Source: DASUPK01 sp963833375
Lineage (GTDB): Bacteria; Actinomycetota; Thermoleophilia; Solirubrobacterales; 70-9
Length of the DNA stretch: 64,000 nucleotides
Assembly (NCBI GenBank): GCA_963833375.1
Contig: CAWHXR010000001.1
Location: 942,204 to 1,006,203 of the forward strand
Reading direction: 5' to 3'
Below, in pieces: positions 48,065-58,353 of this stretch; position 1 is the stretch's first letter; each line of letters opens with the position of its first letter. The notes under the pieces were generated by a model, which saw only the letters and a list, made by a program, of their open reading frames with translations, made no database searches and was not told where the DNA came from. Made by a program: the position numbers and the translations under genes.

Positions 48065-48970
48065 TTAACCTGGTTTTGAACCGCGCCTGCGCCTGGTGGG
48101 ATCGAAGAAATCTTTCAGCCCTTCTCCTAATAGATTAAATGATATGACCACCAGCATCAAGGCAAATCCTGGAAATAAGCTGGCCCACCAAGCAGTCCTG
48201 AGGATATCTCTTCCATCGGACATCATATTGCCCCAGCTGGGAGTAGGTGGCTGGACGCCTAACCCAAGGTAGCTTAAGCCACTCTCAGTGAGAATAGCAT
48301 ATGCGACCATAAGCGTCGCAGTAACAGAAATTACTGAAAGAGTATTGTTTAGGATATGGCGCAGGATAATGCGGGAATTGCTTGCTCCGAGGGCGCGAGT
48401 TGCTTCCACATATTCCATTTCACGAGTAGAAAGGACAACCCCCCGCATAATTCGGGCAGTGGAACCCCATGAGGTAATGCCAAGCATAATGATGATGGTA
48501 CTCATTTTTGCCCCGAATAGGGCGGCGATTGTGATCAATAGAAAAAAGGTCGGGAAGGATAAAAACAAGTCTGTGAGCCTCATTAAAACATTGTCAGCAA
48601 ACCCTCCAAAATAACCTGAGGCTAAACCAATGCTAACGCCGACGATCATAGATATCGCCATGGAGAGAAAGCCGATTGGCATTGAAACTTGAAAAGCCAT
48701 AATAACCCGGCTAAAAATGTCTCTTCCCAACTTGTCGGTGCCCATTAAATATTGGGCACTCGGAGGTTGGAGGCGATCTTTGATCATCTGAGCATCCGCT
48801 TTGTAAGGAGCAATGTAGGAAGCAAAAATGGTTATCCCCAAAAAGATCAAAATTACTACTAATCCGGCAAAAGCTGCCCGGTTTTTAGCAAACTTCCGCA
48901 GGGTAGTTATTAGGTTATTACTCTCTGGCTGTATTAATACAGGGATTTTTGAGACATTCGTTATCGCCAT
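48065..48970 (-). CDS. oppC: peptide/nickel-type ABC transporter permease (OppC/DppC)
   Basis: 301 residues from ATG 48970, which follows the oppB stop by one base (TAATATG). An N-terminal FAKNRAAFAGLVVILIFLGITIFASYIAPY membrane anchor and then LMGTDKLGRDIFSRVIMAFQVSMPIGFLSM are typical of OppC. The BPD_transp_1 core has the EAA-like loop EYVEATRALGASNSRIILRHILNNTL. The end is WGNMMSDGRD...PGFALMLVVISFNLLGEGLKDFFDPTRRR. Forms the channel with OppB. Confidence 0.95.
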   Translation of the reverse strand: MAITNVSKIPVLIQPESNNLITTLRKFAKNRAAFAGLVVILIFLGITIFASYIAPYKADAQMIKDRLQPPSAQYLMGTDKLGRDIFSRVIMAFQVSMPIGFLSMAISMIVGVSIGLASGYFGGFADNVLMRLTDLFLSFPTFFLLITIAALFGAKMSTIIIMLGITSWGSTARIMRGVVLSTREMEYVEATRALGASNSRIILRHILNNTLSVISVTATLMVAYAILTESGLSYLGLGVQPPTPSWGNMMSDGRDILRTAWWASLFPGFALMLVVISFNLLGEGLKDFFDPTRRRRGSKPG

Positions 48971-48971
48971 A

Positions 48972-49925
48972 TTAGCCCAATCGAATTCGCGGATCCAAAA
49001 TAGAATAAACAATATCGGTAACAATACCGGATAAAAGTACCAGAGCAGCCACATACAAATTAATGGTCAGAATCACTGGATAATCCCTGGCAATTGCCGA
49101 GGTCACTTCCAGCCTGCCCAGACCCGAAATCCCAAATATCGACTCGGTAATTGCCACTCCACCCAGCAACCAAGGAATTAGCAATCCGACTTCTGCTACC
49201 ACCGGGAGCATCGCATTAGGCAATGCGTGGCGAAAAATCACCATTCGTTCTGAAACACCTTTTGCCCTGGCTGTGCGGATATAGTCTTCTTGCATGACTT
49301 CAAGCATCCCTGCCCTCGCATAACGCATCAAAGCAGGCAGCACTCCCAAGGATAAAACTATTACGGGCATCACCAGATAAGGTGCTATCTCCTTAAGATT
49401 GTATCCATTGGCACCTAGCGGTCGGATCCCTGAAGATGGTAACCAGTGAAATTTTTCAGAAAAAATTAGTAAAAGGATAAGAGCAATGAAAAAACTAGGT
49501 AGCGATATTCCCAATAATGATATGACATCAATCGCTCCATCGGTTTTAGATCCACGATGAATGGTCGAAAATATTGCCAGTGGAATTGCTATCAGCAAAG
49601 AAAGGACCATAGTCGTGACCGTGAGAATTATCGTAGCTGGTAACTTTTCGGCGATCATATCGATTACTGGACGTCGTTCGACGAAAGAGTCGAGTTTGCC
49701 TGTCAATAATTTTCCCATCATATCTATATATTGCACTGCTACCGGTTTATCCAAACCCAATTGCTCTCTAATTTTTGCTTGATCCATTTTCTTCAGCATA
49801 TAATCTGGATACAAGGAATTGAGCGGGTTTCCTGGTGCTAGCATAACAACCAAAAATGATACAAAAGAAATTCCGATAAGGATGGGGATAGCCTGAAGTA
49901 GCCTGCGAATTATATACTGCGTCAT
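48972..49925 (-). CDS. oppB: peptide/nickel-type ABC transporter permease (OppB/DppB)
   Basis: 317 residues: TQYIIRRLLQAIPILIGISFVSFLVVMLAPGNP (canonical OppB start), ATIILTVTTMVLSLLIAIPLAIFS, LLGISLPSFFIALILLLIFSEKFHWLPSSG, and the EAA-like motif DYIRTARAKGVSERMVIFRHALPNAMLPVV. It ends VTDIVYSILDPRIRLG. Six membrane helices. Intact frame. Operon order is oppA-oppB-oppC-amidohydrolases on the minus strand. Confidence 0.95.
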   Translation of the reverse strand: MTQYIIRRLLQAIPILIGISFVSFLVVMLAPGNPLNSLYPDYMLKKMDQAKIREQLGLDKPVAVQYIDMMGKLLTGKLDSFVERRPVIDMIAEKLPATIILTVTTMVLSLLIAIPLAIFSTIHRGSKTDGAIDVISLLGISLPSFFIALILLLIFSEKFHWLPSSGIRPLGANGYNLKEIAPYLVMPVIVLSLGVLPALMRYARAGMLEVMQEDYIRTARAKGVSERMVIFRHALPNAMLPVVAEVGLLIPWLLGGVAITESIFGISGLGRLEVTSAIARDYPVILTINLYVAALVLLSGIVTDIVYSILDPRIRLG

Positions 49926-50039
49926 TATTGTCTGTTACCTTTCATTACTATTCGACCTAAAAGCTATTACCTTCTATGAACATCACTTATATTTATTCAT
50001 GGTACGGAATGCCATGCATGGTACTGACTCTGCCCAGTG

Positions 50040-50070
50040 GTGGCGGCAAACCCTTCAGGTTTGCCGCCAC
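50040..50070. repeat. strong hairpin between oppA and oppB
   Basis: A 13-bp perfect stem GTGGCGGCAAACC / GGTTTGCCGCCAC with loop CTTCA. No T run follows on either strand, so it may be an mRNA-stabilising or processing hairpin that sets a higher level of oppA transcript. Confidence 0.6.
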
Positions 50071-50115
50071 CCGGCGGCTTGTACAACCCATTAATCAATT
50101 ATGTGGAATGTAATC

Positions 50116-51890
50116 TTATTTCCAATACCATGTAGACATTGTGCGGTAAGCATCGATGCCGGTTTTGAAATCGGGCATGACTAAAGTATCCTGGTATGCC
50201 ATGATCGAATCTCCACGGATCAATGGAACAACGACAGCATCCTGGTGAATGGTTTCCTGGATCGCCCAATAATTATCCATGCGTGTTTGGAAATCAAACA
50301 AGCTGGTATTTTTATTGATCATGGTATCCAGGTCAGGATTACAGTACCCATAGGTATTTCTGTCTGCAGGGCACATAAAATTCCAACCTAATTCCATCTG
50401 CGGTGTACCGATCAGGTTGTACCAGCCAATCCCGGAAGCCTGCCACTTACCACCGGCAACGAAGTTGCTGAAATAGGTTGAGAACTCTTGCTGCTCAATA
50501 TTGGTCTTTATACCAACCTGCTGAAGGTCCTGCTGGATCACCTGGTTTTCCTGGGCATAGAAGGGAGTAGTGGTGGATAGTAAAGTAAACTCAAATTTTG
50601 TCCCTTCTGCCACACCAGCCACGTTTTTAGCTTCGAGGATATCGTCGCCACTTGTGTCGGTCCAGCCAACTTCTGCAAGCATTTGCTTGGCTTTCGCAGG
50701 ATCATAATCATAACCCTTTATATTTGGGTTATATTCCGGCAAGGTAGGAAAGAAAATTGAATTTTCGAGCTGCCCTTTCCCGCTGTAAAGTGCATCTATT
50801 AGAGACTGACGATTTATGGCATAGGCTATCGCCTGGCGGGTACGGACATCCTTGAATAAGGGATCGTTCAGGTTGAAGTTAAAGTTTAGATATTGGGCGT
50901 CGGCGAGCGGCTTGATGGTGATTCCCGGGACACCGGTCACGGAGGCAAGATCATCTGTGGAGACGCCCATCAGTATATTGACTTCGCCATTCAATAACCC
51001 AGTGATCTGAGCACTCGGTTCTGGGACGATCTTAAAGATGATTGTTTTAATGATCGGTGCGGTGCCGTAATAATATTGATTGGCGGTAAATGTCATTGAC
51101 TTTTCAGGTTTCCAATCGGTCAGCTGGTATGGACCAGATCCGATGGGCTTACGGGCATAATCTGAACTTGCAAAGTCTGCAATGGGGATATCTTTCAGGA
51201 TATGCTCGGGATATACCACCATAGTAGAACTGGCAAATGTATCCAATACTAGGGCATCTGGCTGTACTGTAGTAAACGAAATGGTGTTGTCATCAATGAC
51301 TTTAATGCCGGATATTTCAGTTGCCGTCCCAGCATTTTTCTCCGCAGCCCCGGCAATGTTACTCATATTTGAATACATTGCGCCTACGTAGGCTGGATCT
51401 GCTCTAAACTCATAGCTAAACTTAACGTCAGCTGCGGTTAATGGTTGACCATCTTGCCATTTGGCATCTTTTATTGAGATGAAAAGTCCAGGTAAGCTGA
51501 TCGGCAGATACGTCCCAAGATTCCGCCAGGTCTGGAGCGACCTTTGCATCCAAGCCCACAGTTGTTAATGCACTGAAGGCTAAAGCTGCCAGTGAACTAC
51601 CAAATGCTGAACCAGTATAGTCTGGGAACATGGTGTCAACATCTGCGCCCGCAGGAATGACCAATGGCTTTTCTTGGGATACCGGTGCTTGAGTGGGAGC
51701 AGTTGTTGCTGCTGTGGTCGGGGGAACAGCTATTGCTCCTGAAGTGGTTGGCGCCGTTGCGGCTTCTGTAGTGGCGGGAGCCTGCGTTTCGGACTGTTGT
51801 GGTTTGAGTGGCCTGGGGTTGGCAGGATGATAAGAGAATCATAACGATTAAACTCAGTGCAAATAACACAAACCATTTTGACTTTTTCAT
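50116..51890 (-). CDS. oppA: peptide-type ABC substrate-binding lipoprotein (OppA/DppA; two frameshifts)
   Basis: Start ATG 51890, shortly after a GGAG. The signal and lipobox are LFALSLIVMILLSSCQ. A Thr/Ala linker follows, then, after a shift at about 51,790, LAFSALTTVGLDAKVAPDLAESWDVSADQLTWTFHL. After another shift at about 51,470 comes DAKWQDGQPLTAADVKFSYEFRADPAYVGAM (SBP_bac_5 motif), PVIKTIIFKIVPEPSAQITGLLNGEVNIL and FPTLPEYNPNIKGYDYDPAKAKQMLAEVGWTD. About 580 residues when joined. It captures an oligopeptide, opine or similar solute. Confidence 0.88.
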
Positions 51891-51977
51891 ATTTTTCTCC
51901 TTCTCTGAATCGTTGGATGTGTAAAACATATGAGGTAATTCCTCGATGATTATTTCTGACGTTTCACCTCCAAGAAT

Positions 51978-53131
51978 TCATAATTGACGTGAACTATTCG
52001 AGAGGACTTCGTATCCCGTCTCGGTGATTACAATGCTGTCTTCGAGCTTCATAGCCCCGGCGCCAAGAGTATAAATTCCGGGTTCGATGGCGACGGTCAT
52101 GCCGGGTTGTAATAATGCCGGTTTCGCTATCAAGACTAGGCCATTCAAACGAGGTTGCCAGACCAAACCATGGCCGATACGGTGGATCAAATCATAGCCT
52201 GCATCATTGAATACTTTCAGGGCGATTTCATTCAACTTGTAGCAAGGAATTCCTGGTCGGGCAAGATCAAGGACTGCATCATATGCCCTTAAGATGACAT
52301 CCCAGATTTTTTTTTGCTGGGGATTGGGATTTCCCAGGACCATGGTACGGGCGATATCTACCTGATAGCCCTGATAGGCAGCGCCGATATCGAGCATTAG
52401 AGTGTCGCCAATTTCTAACGGCCGGGAACGAGCCGAACGGGCAATTACGGCTGTTTCTGCATCGACTCCGCCCATGACCAAAGGCGAAAATGCTGATTTG
52501 CTCCTTCCCGAGAAAATGTATATAGAATCCGTGCGGATATTTCGTTTTCGGTCAAACCTGGTCTGGCGATTTTCCGGACTTCTTCGAGTGCCAGATCAGT
52601 AATCCGGGCAGCTTCCTTTAGTAGACGAATTTCATAGGGTGTTTTAATACGGCGGATCCTGTCAAATTCAGGCTGAATATCGACCCATTCTAAATTCGGG
52701 CAGGCTGAGCAAATAGCTTGATAGTCCTGCCAGGGGATACGATGTAATCCGAGGACAGCGATCCGCTTAACCCTCTGTTGGTTTATTTTATCCACTACCA
52801 ATGGCAAGGGATTCATACTACCTTGCCAATCGGTTATTCCGGAAACACGTGCAGCTTCCTTCAATTCCCAATGGAAATTTAGAAAACAGCTCGTCTTTTC
52901 CCGTTCAGGCCCGAACGCTACAGCCCACATATCGCCCAAATTAGGTACAAAGTTGAACAGGTAACGGAAAGGTTCAGCATGCTCCCGGCTGGCATAAACC
53001 AGGAGTGCCTCACAGTCCACACTAACCAAAATGGTACGGATCTGGATAAAACGGCTAGAAAGCTCACGTTCCCATTCTAAAGAAGTGATTATGTGCGCTC
53101 CTGGAGTTAAGTTATTTGCCAGCTTATACAT
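51978..53131 (-). CDS. M24 metallopeptidase (Xaa-Pro peptidase/creatinase-like; one frameshift)
   Basis: The N-terminal creatinase-type domain (FDRIRRIKTPYEIRLLKEAARITDLALEEVRKIARPGLTENEISARI) is followed, after a break at about 52,480, by VMGGVDAETAVI, DTLMLDIGAAYQGYQVDIARTMVLG (two Asp metal ligands), LIHRIGHGLVWQPRLNG (His), MTVAIEPGIYTLGAGAMKLEDSIVITETG (Glu ligands). Joined, about 385 residues with a complete metal site. Likely cleaves Xaa-Pro peptides or C-N bonds in creatine-like molecules. It lies between the regulator and oppA. Confidence 0.88.
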
Positions 53132-53142
53132 CGTTATAGAAC

Positions 53143-53797
53143 TTAATGTTTTCCGTTCTTGTTGTTCAGTAATCTTTCCACTACATTCCGGATGTGATCG
53201 CGCATCGCAGCTCGGGCAATCTCGGGATCCCGTGTGGCGAGAGCATCGATGATTTTTCTTTCTGGTTCGGTTGAATCTCTTTGCATATCTGGATGGTCGA
53301 TTAATAATCGCTGCATTAAAACCAGGATCTCCTCAATAAATTCGAGTAGGAGCCTGTTGCCACTAAATTTTGCGACTGCCACATGAAATCGATAATTCCA
53401 CAAGACCGCTTCTTCACCGTGACGATCTTCATAAATTTGTCGTATTTCGTTGATTTGCTGATTTGTAATTCGAATTGCCGCTTCTCCGGCCGCTTCCACT
53501 TCGAGGATTTCACGAACCCGAAAGGTTTCGACGACTTCAGAAAATGTGATCGTTCTCACGAGATGTCCTCGTTGTGGCAAAGCGACAACGACTCTTTTCA
53601 CATGCCAGGTTGCTTAAGGCATTTCGCACTGGTGTTCGGCTGACGCCATACTGCCTGGCAAGTTCAATTTCAGAAAGAAGTGTTCCAGATTCGATCTTGC
53701 CGGTGAGAATATCATTTTTTAATTGGCTGTATATCCAATCAGTTGTGTTCCCTCGCTTCGTTTTGGTTTCTTTCGAAGTTTTCACCATGATATCCAT
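53143..53797 (-). CDS. GntR/FadR-family regulator (one frameshift)
   Basis: N-terminal winged HTH: TDWIYSQLKNDILTGKIESGTLLSEIELARQYGVSRTPVRNALSNL. After a shift at about 53,600 the FCD ligand domain follows: ALPQRGHLVRTITFSEVVETFRVREILEVEAAGEAAIRIT ... NYRFHVAVAKFSGNRLLLEFIEEI ... ARAAMRDHIRNVVERLL, with the D/H metal positions. It probably controls the downstream peptidase-transporter-amidohydrolase operon in response to its substrate. Confidence 0.85.
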
Positions 53798-54376
53798 ACA
53801 CGATATCCTTCTTTACCCAAAAATAATTACTATCATCGTTACCAGTATCTGCATCAAATCTATATCCAGAACTAATATCACAATAAGCTCTTCACAAAAA
53901 ACCCTAGTTTTGATTGCAACGAGACCAGTAAATCTACGGTTGAACAACATTTACACGGAATTGGCAGAAAGGATCAACCTGTCCGTGGTTCAAGTTAGAT
54001 AAAGATACTTTCTAGGCAAGTTCACTTTGTATTTATATTGATCGAGGAATTGGGGTAACGATCATCTATCAGAATCAGCTGGTGATTTGAAAGCGTCTGA
54101 TGTAACAATAATAATGATAGATCATGATACGGTTTTAGCGAGAATTTCGGATTGATGTTCATTATTTGAGGTTAATCAACATCAGATTTATGGCAATCAA
54201 CCAGCAGAATTAATCAGGGTTATTAAAAGATCCGTACATTTGGTAATAAGTTCGAATACCTGTAGCTACTAGAATTCAACTTGGACACAACTAGTATACT
54301 AGATAAGGTGAAAATGTCAATTAGTAAAATACATGCCGAAAAATGAGATATATATATTTACCAGATACGATTGTTA
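53798..54376. other. 579-base AT-rich intergenic region
   Basis: No gene is supported. It separates the gntR-led operon from the oppDF genes, which read towards it on the minus strand, so it holds the gntR promoter and the oppF 3' side. No clear hairpin terminator was found. Confidence 0.5.
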
Positions 54377-55387
54377 TTAAATTGCAGATTTTGGGGTCAC
54401 TAACCAACAAGCCGCCAGGTGATCGTGGGAGACTTCAATGAAAGCCGGTTCCTCCGCGCTGCATATATCCATCGCCATCGGGCAGCGAGGATGGAAACGG
54501 CACCCACTGGGTGGATTTAACGGGCTTGGTACATCTCCCTTTAAAATTATTCGTTCGCGTTTAAGCGTCGGATCAGGAATGGGAATCGCTGACATGAGCG
54601 CCTGGGTATATGGATGAAGAGGGTTACGAAATAATTCTTCGCGGGTGGTCATCTCAACCATCTTGCCCAGGTACATTACCGCAACCCGATCTGATATGTG
54701 TTCAACGACACTCAGGTTGTGGGCGATGAACAAATAAGTGAGGCCGAATTCTCGCTGCAACTGCTTAAGGATATTGAGCACTTGAGATTGGATGGAGACA
54801 TCCAATGCTGAAACCGGCTCATCAGCCACGATGAACTTGGGGCGCAATGCCAGGGCACGTGCAATGCCGATACGCTGGCGTTGACCCCCTGAGAATTCAT
54901 GGGGATAACGACGGGCGTGGTAATCTTCCATTCCGACTTTGCGTAACATTTCAATGGCTGTTTCAAAGCGCTCCTGAGGCGTGCCTATATGGTGAATTTT
55001 CAATCCTTCTGCAATTGATTCTCCAATCGGCATGCGCGGGTCAAGCGAGGCAAACGGATCCTGGAAAATGATCTGCATGTTGCGGCGCATGGCTTTTAGA
55101 TCCTTGCCTTTTAATTTAGAAACATCGACGCCATCATAGAAAACAGAGCCGCGGGTAGGCTCGATTAACCTCAATACGGTGCGCCCTACCGTTGTCTTGC
55201 CACAACCTGACTCACCCACAAGTCCCACCGTCTCCCCTTCCCGAATGTTGAAGCTGACGTTGTCTACTGCCTGCACCCAGGCAACAATACGCTGCAATAA
55301 GCCGCCCCGCACAGGGAAATACTTTACCAGCTCCTTGATCTCGATCAGGTTTTTCTTGCCATTGGCAGGTACAGCTTGATTCAGCAC
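54377..55387 (-). CDS. oppF: peptide ABC transporter ATP-binding protein (OppF-like)
   Basis: 336 residues: VQAVDNVSFNIREGETVGLVGESGCGKTTVGRTVLRL (Walker A), IIFQDPFASLDPRM (Q-loop), YPHEFSGGQRQRIGIARALALRPKFIVADEPVSALDVSIQSQVLNIL (signature and Walker B), LFIAHNLSVVEHISDRVAVMYLG (H-loop) and the OppDF C-terminal zinc-binding-like GCRFHPRCPMAMDICSAEEP. Energises the OppBC channel. Intact, follows oppD after 25 bases. Confidence 0.96.
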   Translation of the reverse strand: MLNQAVPANGKKNLIEIKELVKYFPVRGGLLQRIVAWVQAVDNVSFNIREGETVGLVGESGCGKTTVGRTVLRLIEPTRGSVFYDGVDVSKLKGKDLKAMRRNMQIIFQDPFASLDPRMPIGESIAEGLKIHHIGTPQERFETAIEMLRKVGMEDYHARRYPHEFSGGQRQRIGIARALALRPKFIVADEPVSALDVSIQSQVLNILKQLQREFGLTYLFIAHNLSVVEHISDRVAVMYLGKMVEMTTREELFRNPLHPYTQALMSAIPIPDPTLKRERIILKGDVPSPLNPPSGCRFHPRCPMAMDICSAEEPAFIEVSHDHLAACWLVTPKSAI

Positions 55388-55412
55388 TCGGTAATTCTCC
55401 GTAACAAAAATA

Positions 55413-56413
55413 TCAGGAAGGTGTTAATGGCGCAGCCTGACCTTCATAATCCTGGTAGAGCCAACAGCGCACAAAATGACCGGGTTCGACTTCTTCCAAT
55501 GCCGGTTCCACCTGGGTACAGATAGATAATCCGTATTTTGATCGCGCCAGGCAGCGAGGTGCAAACTGGCATCCGGGGGGGAGATTGACCAGATTAGGAA
55601 CGGAGCCAGGAATAACGTCCAACTCTTCTTTTACCATGCCTAAAATAGGTATGGAATCCATCAATCCTTTTGTATAAGGATGAAGCGGGTTTTTAAATAA
55701 GGTGATATTCTCTGCTTGTTCCACAATACGCCCAGCATACATAACTGCCACTCGATCAGCCATTTCGGCGATTACACCCAGATCATGGGTGATCAGGATG
55801 ACAGAGGTGCCCATGCGGGTACGCAAATCGCGCATCAGGTCAAGGATTTGAGCTTGAATCGTCACATCCAAAGCAGTCGTAGGCTCATCTGCAATAAGCA
55901 GCTTGGGGTTTAATGCCAATGCCATAGCGATCATCACACGTTGAGCCTGTCCTCCAGACAATTGATGTGGGTAAGCATTCACCTTACTTTCAGGATCAGC
56001 AATTCCCACCAACCGCAGTAATTCAATCGTCTTCTGCCAGGCGGCTACCTTCCCCATTTTTTTATGGATCCGTAATACTTCGGCAACTTGATCGCCAATC
56101 TTGAAAACCGGGTTCAGGCAGCACTGAGGTTGTTGGAAAACCATCGACATGATTTCTCCACGCATGTGGACCATCTCTGCTTCTGAAAGCTCCAATAAAT
56201 TTCTTCCCTCAAAGAGGATCTCACCCTCCACTACTTTACCCGGTATACCGATCAACCGCATGATCGATAACGAGGTAACACTTTTTCCACAGCCCGATTC
56301 ACCCACTAATCCGAAACCTCGCCTCTACCGACCGTAAAGTCGACGCCATCAACAGCCTTGACGACACCGTCCTCGGTGAAAAAATAGGTTTTTAGGTTAT
56401 GCAATTCAAGCAT
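55413..56413 (-). CDS. oppD: peptide ABC transporter ATP-binding protein (OppD-like; one frameshift)
   Basis: Start ATG 56413 gives MLELHNLKTYFFTEDGVVKAVDGVDFTVGRGEV. After a break at about 56,310-56,320 it continues GESGCGKSVTSLSIMRLIGIPGKVVEGEILFEG (Walker A), MSMVFQQPQCCLNPVF, YPHQLSGGQAQRVMIAMALALNPKLLIADEPTTALDVTIQAQI, ILITHDLGVIAEMADRVAVMYAG and GCQFAPRCLARSKYGLSICTQVEP. A standard OppD of about 333 residues apart from the indel. Confidence 0.92.
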
Positions 56414-57340
56414 GGGGTCTGCCGGCACGTTCGTCAAGAGAATTTCTCCGATTTTACAAGAGCCGAGTAAAAGAAGTATCTAAGTATTGATCTAACAATA
56501 AAGGAAACCCAGAACAGCGTGCATTATAGCATAAACACTTAAACGCTTTGTTAATCGTAAGTAAGCGCATCACTTGCCTTACTATCTACAGTCTAAATTC
56601 TTCCCATCGAAGTCTGGCACCCGTTATAGTTATAATCACCAGCTTGCACGATTCAATTCTATGTATATTGTTTTCTGCAATGCCGGAATTACGAGCCTTT
56701 ACTGAATCCTGGATGGGTTATGTCAGGATACCTGCACGCGGTTTCGGATAGAGCAATTTGAGGCATACGAGAATTAGTGTGATGTAGAAGTAAATACTGG
56801 ACAGATGATCGCCTTTGTCGATATCCAGCATAAGATGTTCCACCATAGCTTGACAAGCGGTGAGGAAGTATATAAAATGATAGATAAGCGATTAAGAAGT
56901 GAGAACGCTCAGTGCAAACTGATAATTTCAACCACGGTGCTCTTGCACTTCGACAGTTCTATTACCAGATTTATTACGTCCGGCTGTAAGTGCAGCTTAG
57001 GCTGTCTTGGGGGATCTTATAAGCTGCTGAGAGGAGACCCATCCCACTCGCTTCGCTTCGGAGACAGCCTCTACACTCGGCTTTCGGCCTCGGTGTGCAT
57101 TAGAGCGCGCTCTCCACAGCTGACCAAGATAACCAGTCCTTCTCTAAATGGAAGGGTTTTATTTATTATTCAATTTTTAGTCGTTACAAAATGCTAATTA
57201 CACGGCTTGTTTGCAGTATATAACGATGTACGGTCATTAATCCGGCGTAATTTCAACATATCAAGAATTAGTATAATGACAGTTTGCCGTCAAACCCCTT
57301 CATAATTTTATTTGCCTATCAGTAATTTTGGAGATGTTTC
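56414..57340. other. 927-base intergenic region without a supported gene
   Basis: AT-rich. A 130-codon open frame at 56,805-57,197 has no ribosome site or protein-like composition. A GC-rich island at about 57,050-57,110 contains CTCGGCTTTCGGCCTCGG-type inverted repeats, like a small palindromic repeat, not a gene. Confidence 0.5.
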
Positions 57341-58153
57341 ATGACAATTGATGTTTCTACACTTTGGGATTTCAACAAACCCGAGTTGAGCGAAGAACGA
57401 TTTCGCTCAGCACTTTCCACTGCGTCTGCCGATGACGCCTTATTGCTTCAAACACAAATTGCTCGAACATATGGAATCCGTCGCAACTTCTCCCGAGCCC
57501 AGCAAATCCTTTCCGACATTGAACCACAGATTCAGAACGCTAGCATTGAAACGAAGGTTCGATACTATCTTGAGTTGGGGCGAACTTACTCGTCTGCCAC
57601 CCATCCTCCAGAGTCACAGACACCCGATGTTAGAGAACTGGCTCGTTCCGCTTACATGCAGGCTGCCGAACTTGCGCAAAATGGAAAACTCGACAGTCTG
57701 GCTATTGACGCTCTACACATGATGACCTTCGTAGATACCGCACCCGAGGATCAGTTGGAGTGGAATTGCAAGGCGATGGCGCTCATGCAATCCTCATCCC
57801 AACCAGACGCCTACAAGTGGGAAGGCTCCCTTCACAACAACACAGGATACGCGCTTCACCTTTTGGGACGTTATGAAGATGCACTTGCGGAATTCAAACA
57901 GGCACTCGCCGCACATGAGCGGGGCGGAAATCCCCAAAAGATCCGAATCGCGGATTGGATGATCGCTTGGACATTACGCATGCTTGGTCGGCTGAATGAT
58001 GCAGTTGAGATTCAACTGCGTCTTGAAAAAGAGTGGGATGAAGCAGGAGAGCCTAGTCCCTACGTTTTTGAAGAACTTGAAATTCTCTATAAAGCGCTCA
58101 ATAACGATGAAAAAGCCGAGTTCTACGCGGCTCGTCGAAAGGCAATAATGTAA
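57341..58153 (+). CDS. tetratricopeptide-repeat protein
   Basis: 270 residues, intact, the only plus-strand gene of this part. TPR-like helices include LLLQTQIARTYGIRRNFSRAQQILSDIEPQI, VRYYLELGRTYSSA, LHNNTGYALHLLGRYEDALAEFKQALAAHERGGNPQKIRIADWMIAWTLRMLGRLNDAVEIQLRLEKEW. A scaffold for protein-protein contacts with no catalytic domain. Role unknown. An intact frame among frameshifted neighbours hints that the indels elsewhere are not uniform. Confidence 0.8.
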   Translation: MTIDVSTLWDFNKPELSEERFRSALSTASADDALLLQTQIARTYGIRRNFSRAQQILSDIEPQIQNASIETKVRYYLELGRTYSSATHPPESQTPDVRELARSAYMQAAELAQNGKLDSLAIDALHMMTFVDTAPEDQLEWNCKAMALMQSSSQPDAYKWEGSLHNNTGYALHLLGRYEDALAEFKQALAAHERGGNPQKIRIADWMIAWTLRMLGRLNDAVEIQLRLEKEWDEAGEPSPYVFEELEILYKALNNDEKAEFYAARRKAIM

Positions 58154-58353
58154 CACCAATGAAAAGACGGCAGGCCTGCCCGCGCTGACGGGGTTGTCCG
58201 ACTAGTTCGACTTTGTACATCGAATTTCCTCCTCAAAGTAAAGACTGAATAGAGTGAGGGGTATATCCAAATGGTTTCAACACGCTCTGGACCTTAGATC
58301 AGTATTTTGGATACGGATGCATTGTCTCTGCGAATGTTGCTGGACGAGCAAAT

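Noticed and set aside
56805..57197. 130-codon open frame as a gene
   Set aside because: No ribosome site, biased cysteine/serine-rich composition and overlap with a palindromic GC island; it looks like chance.
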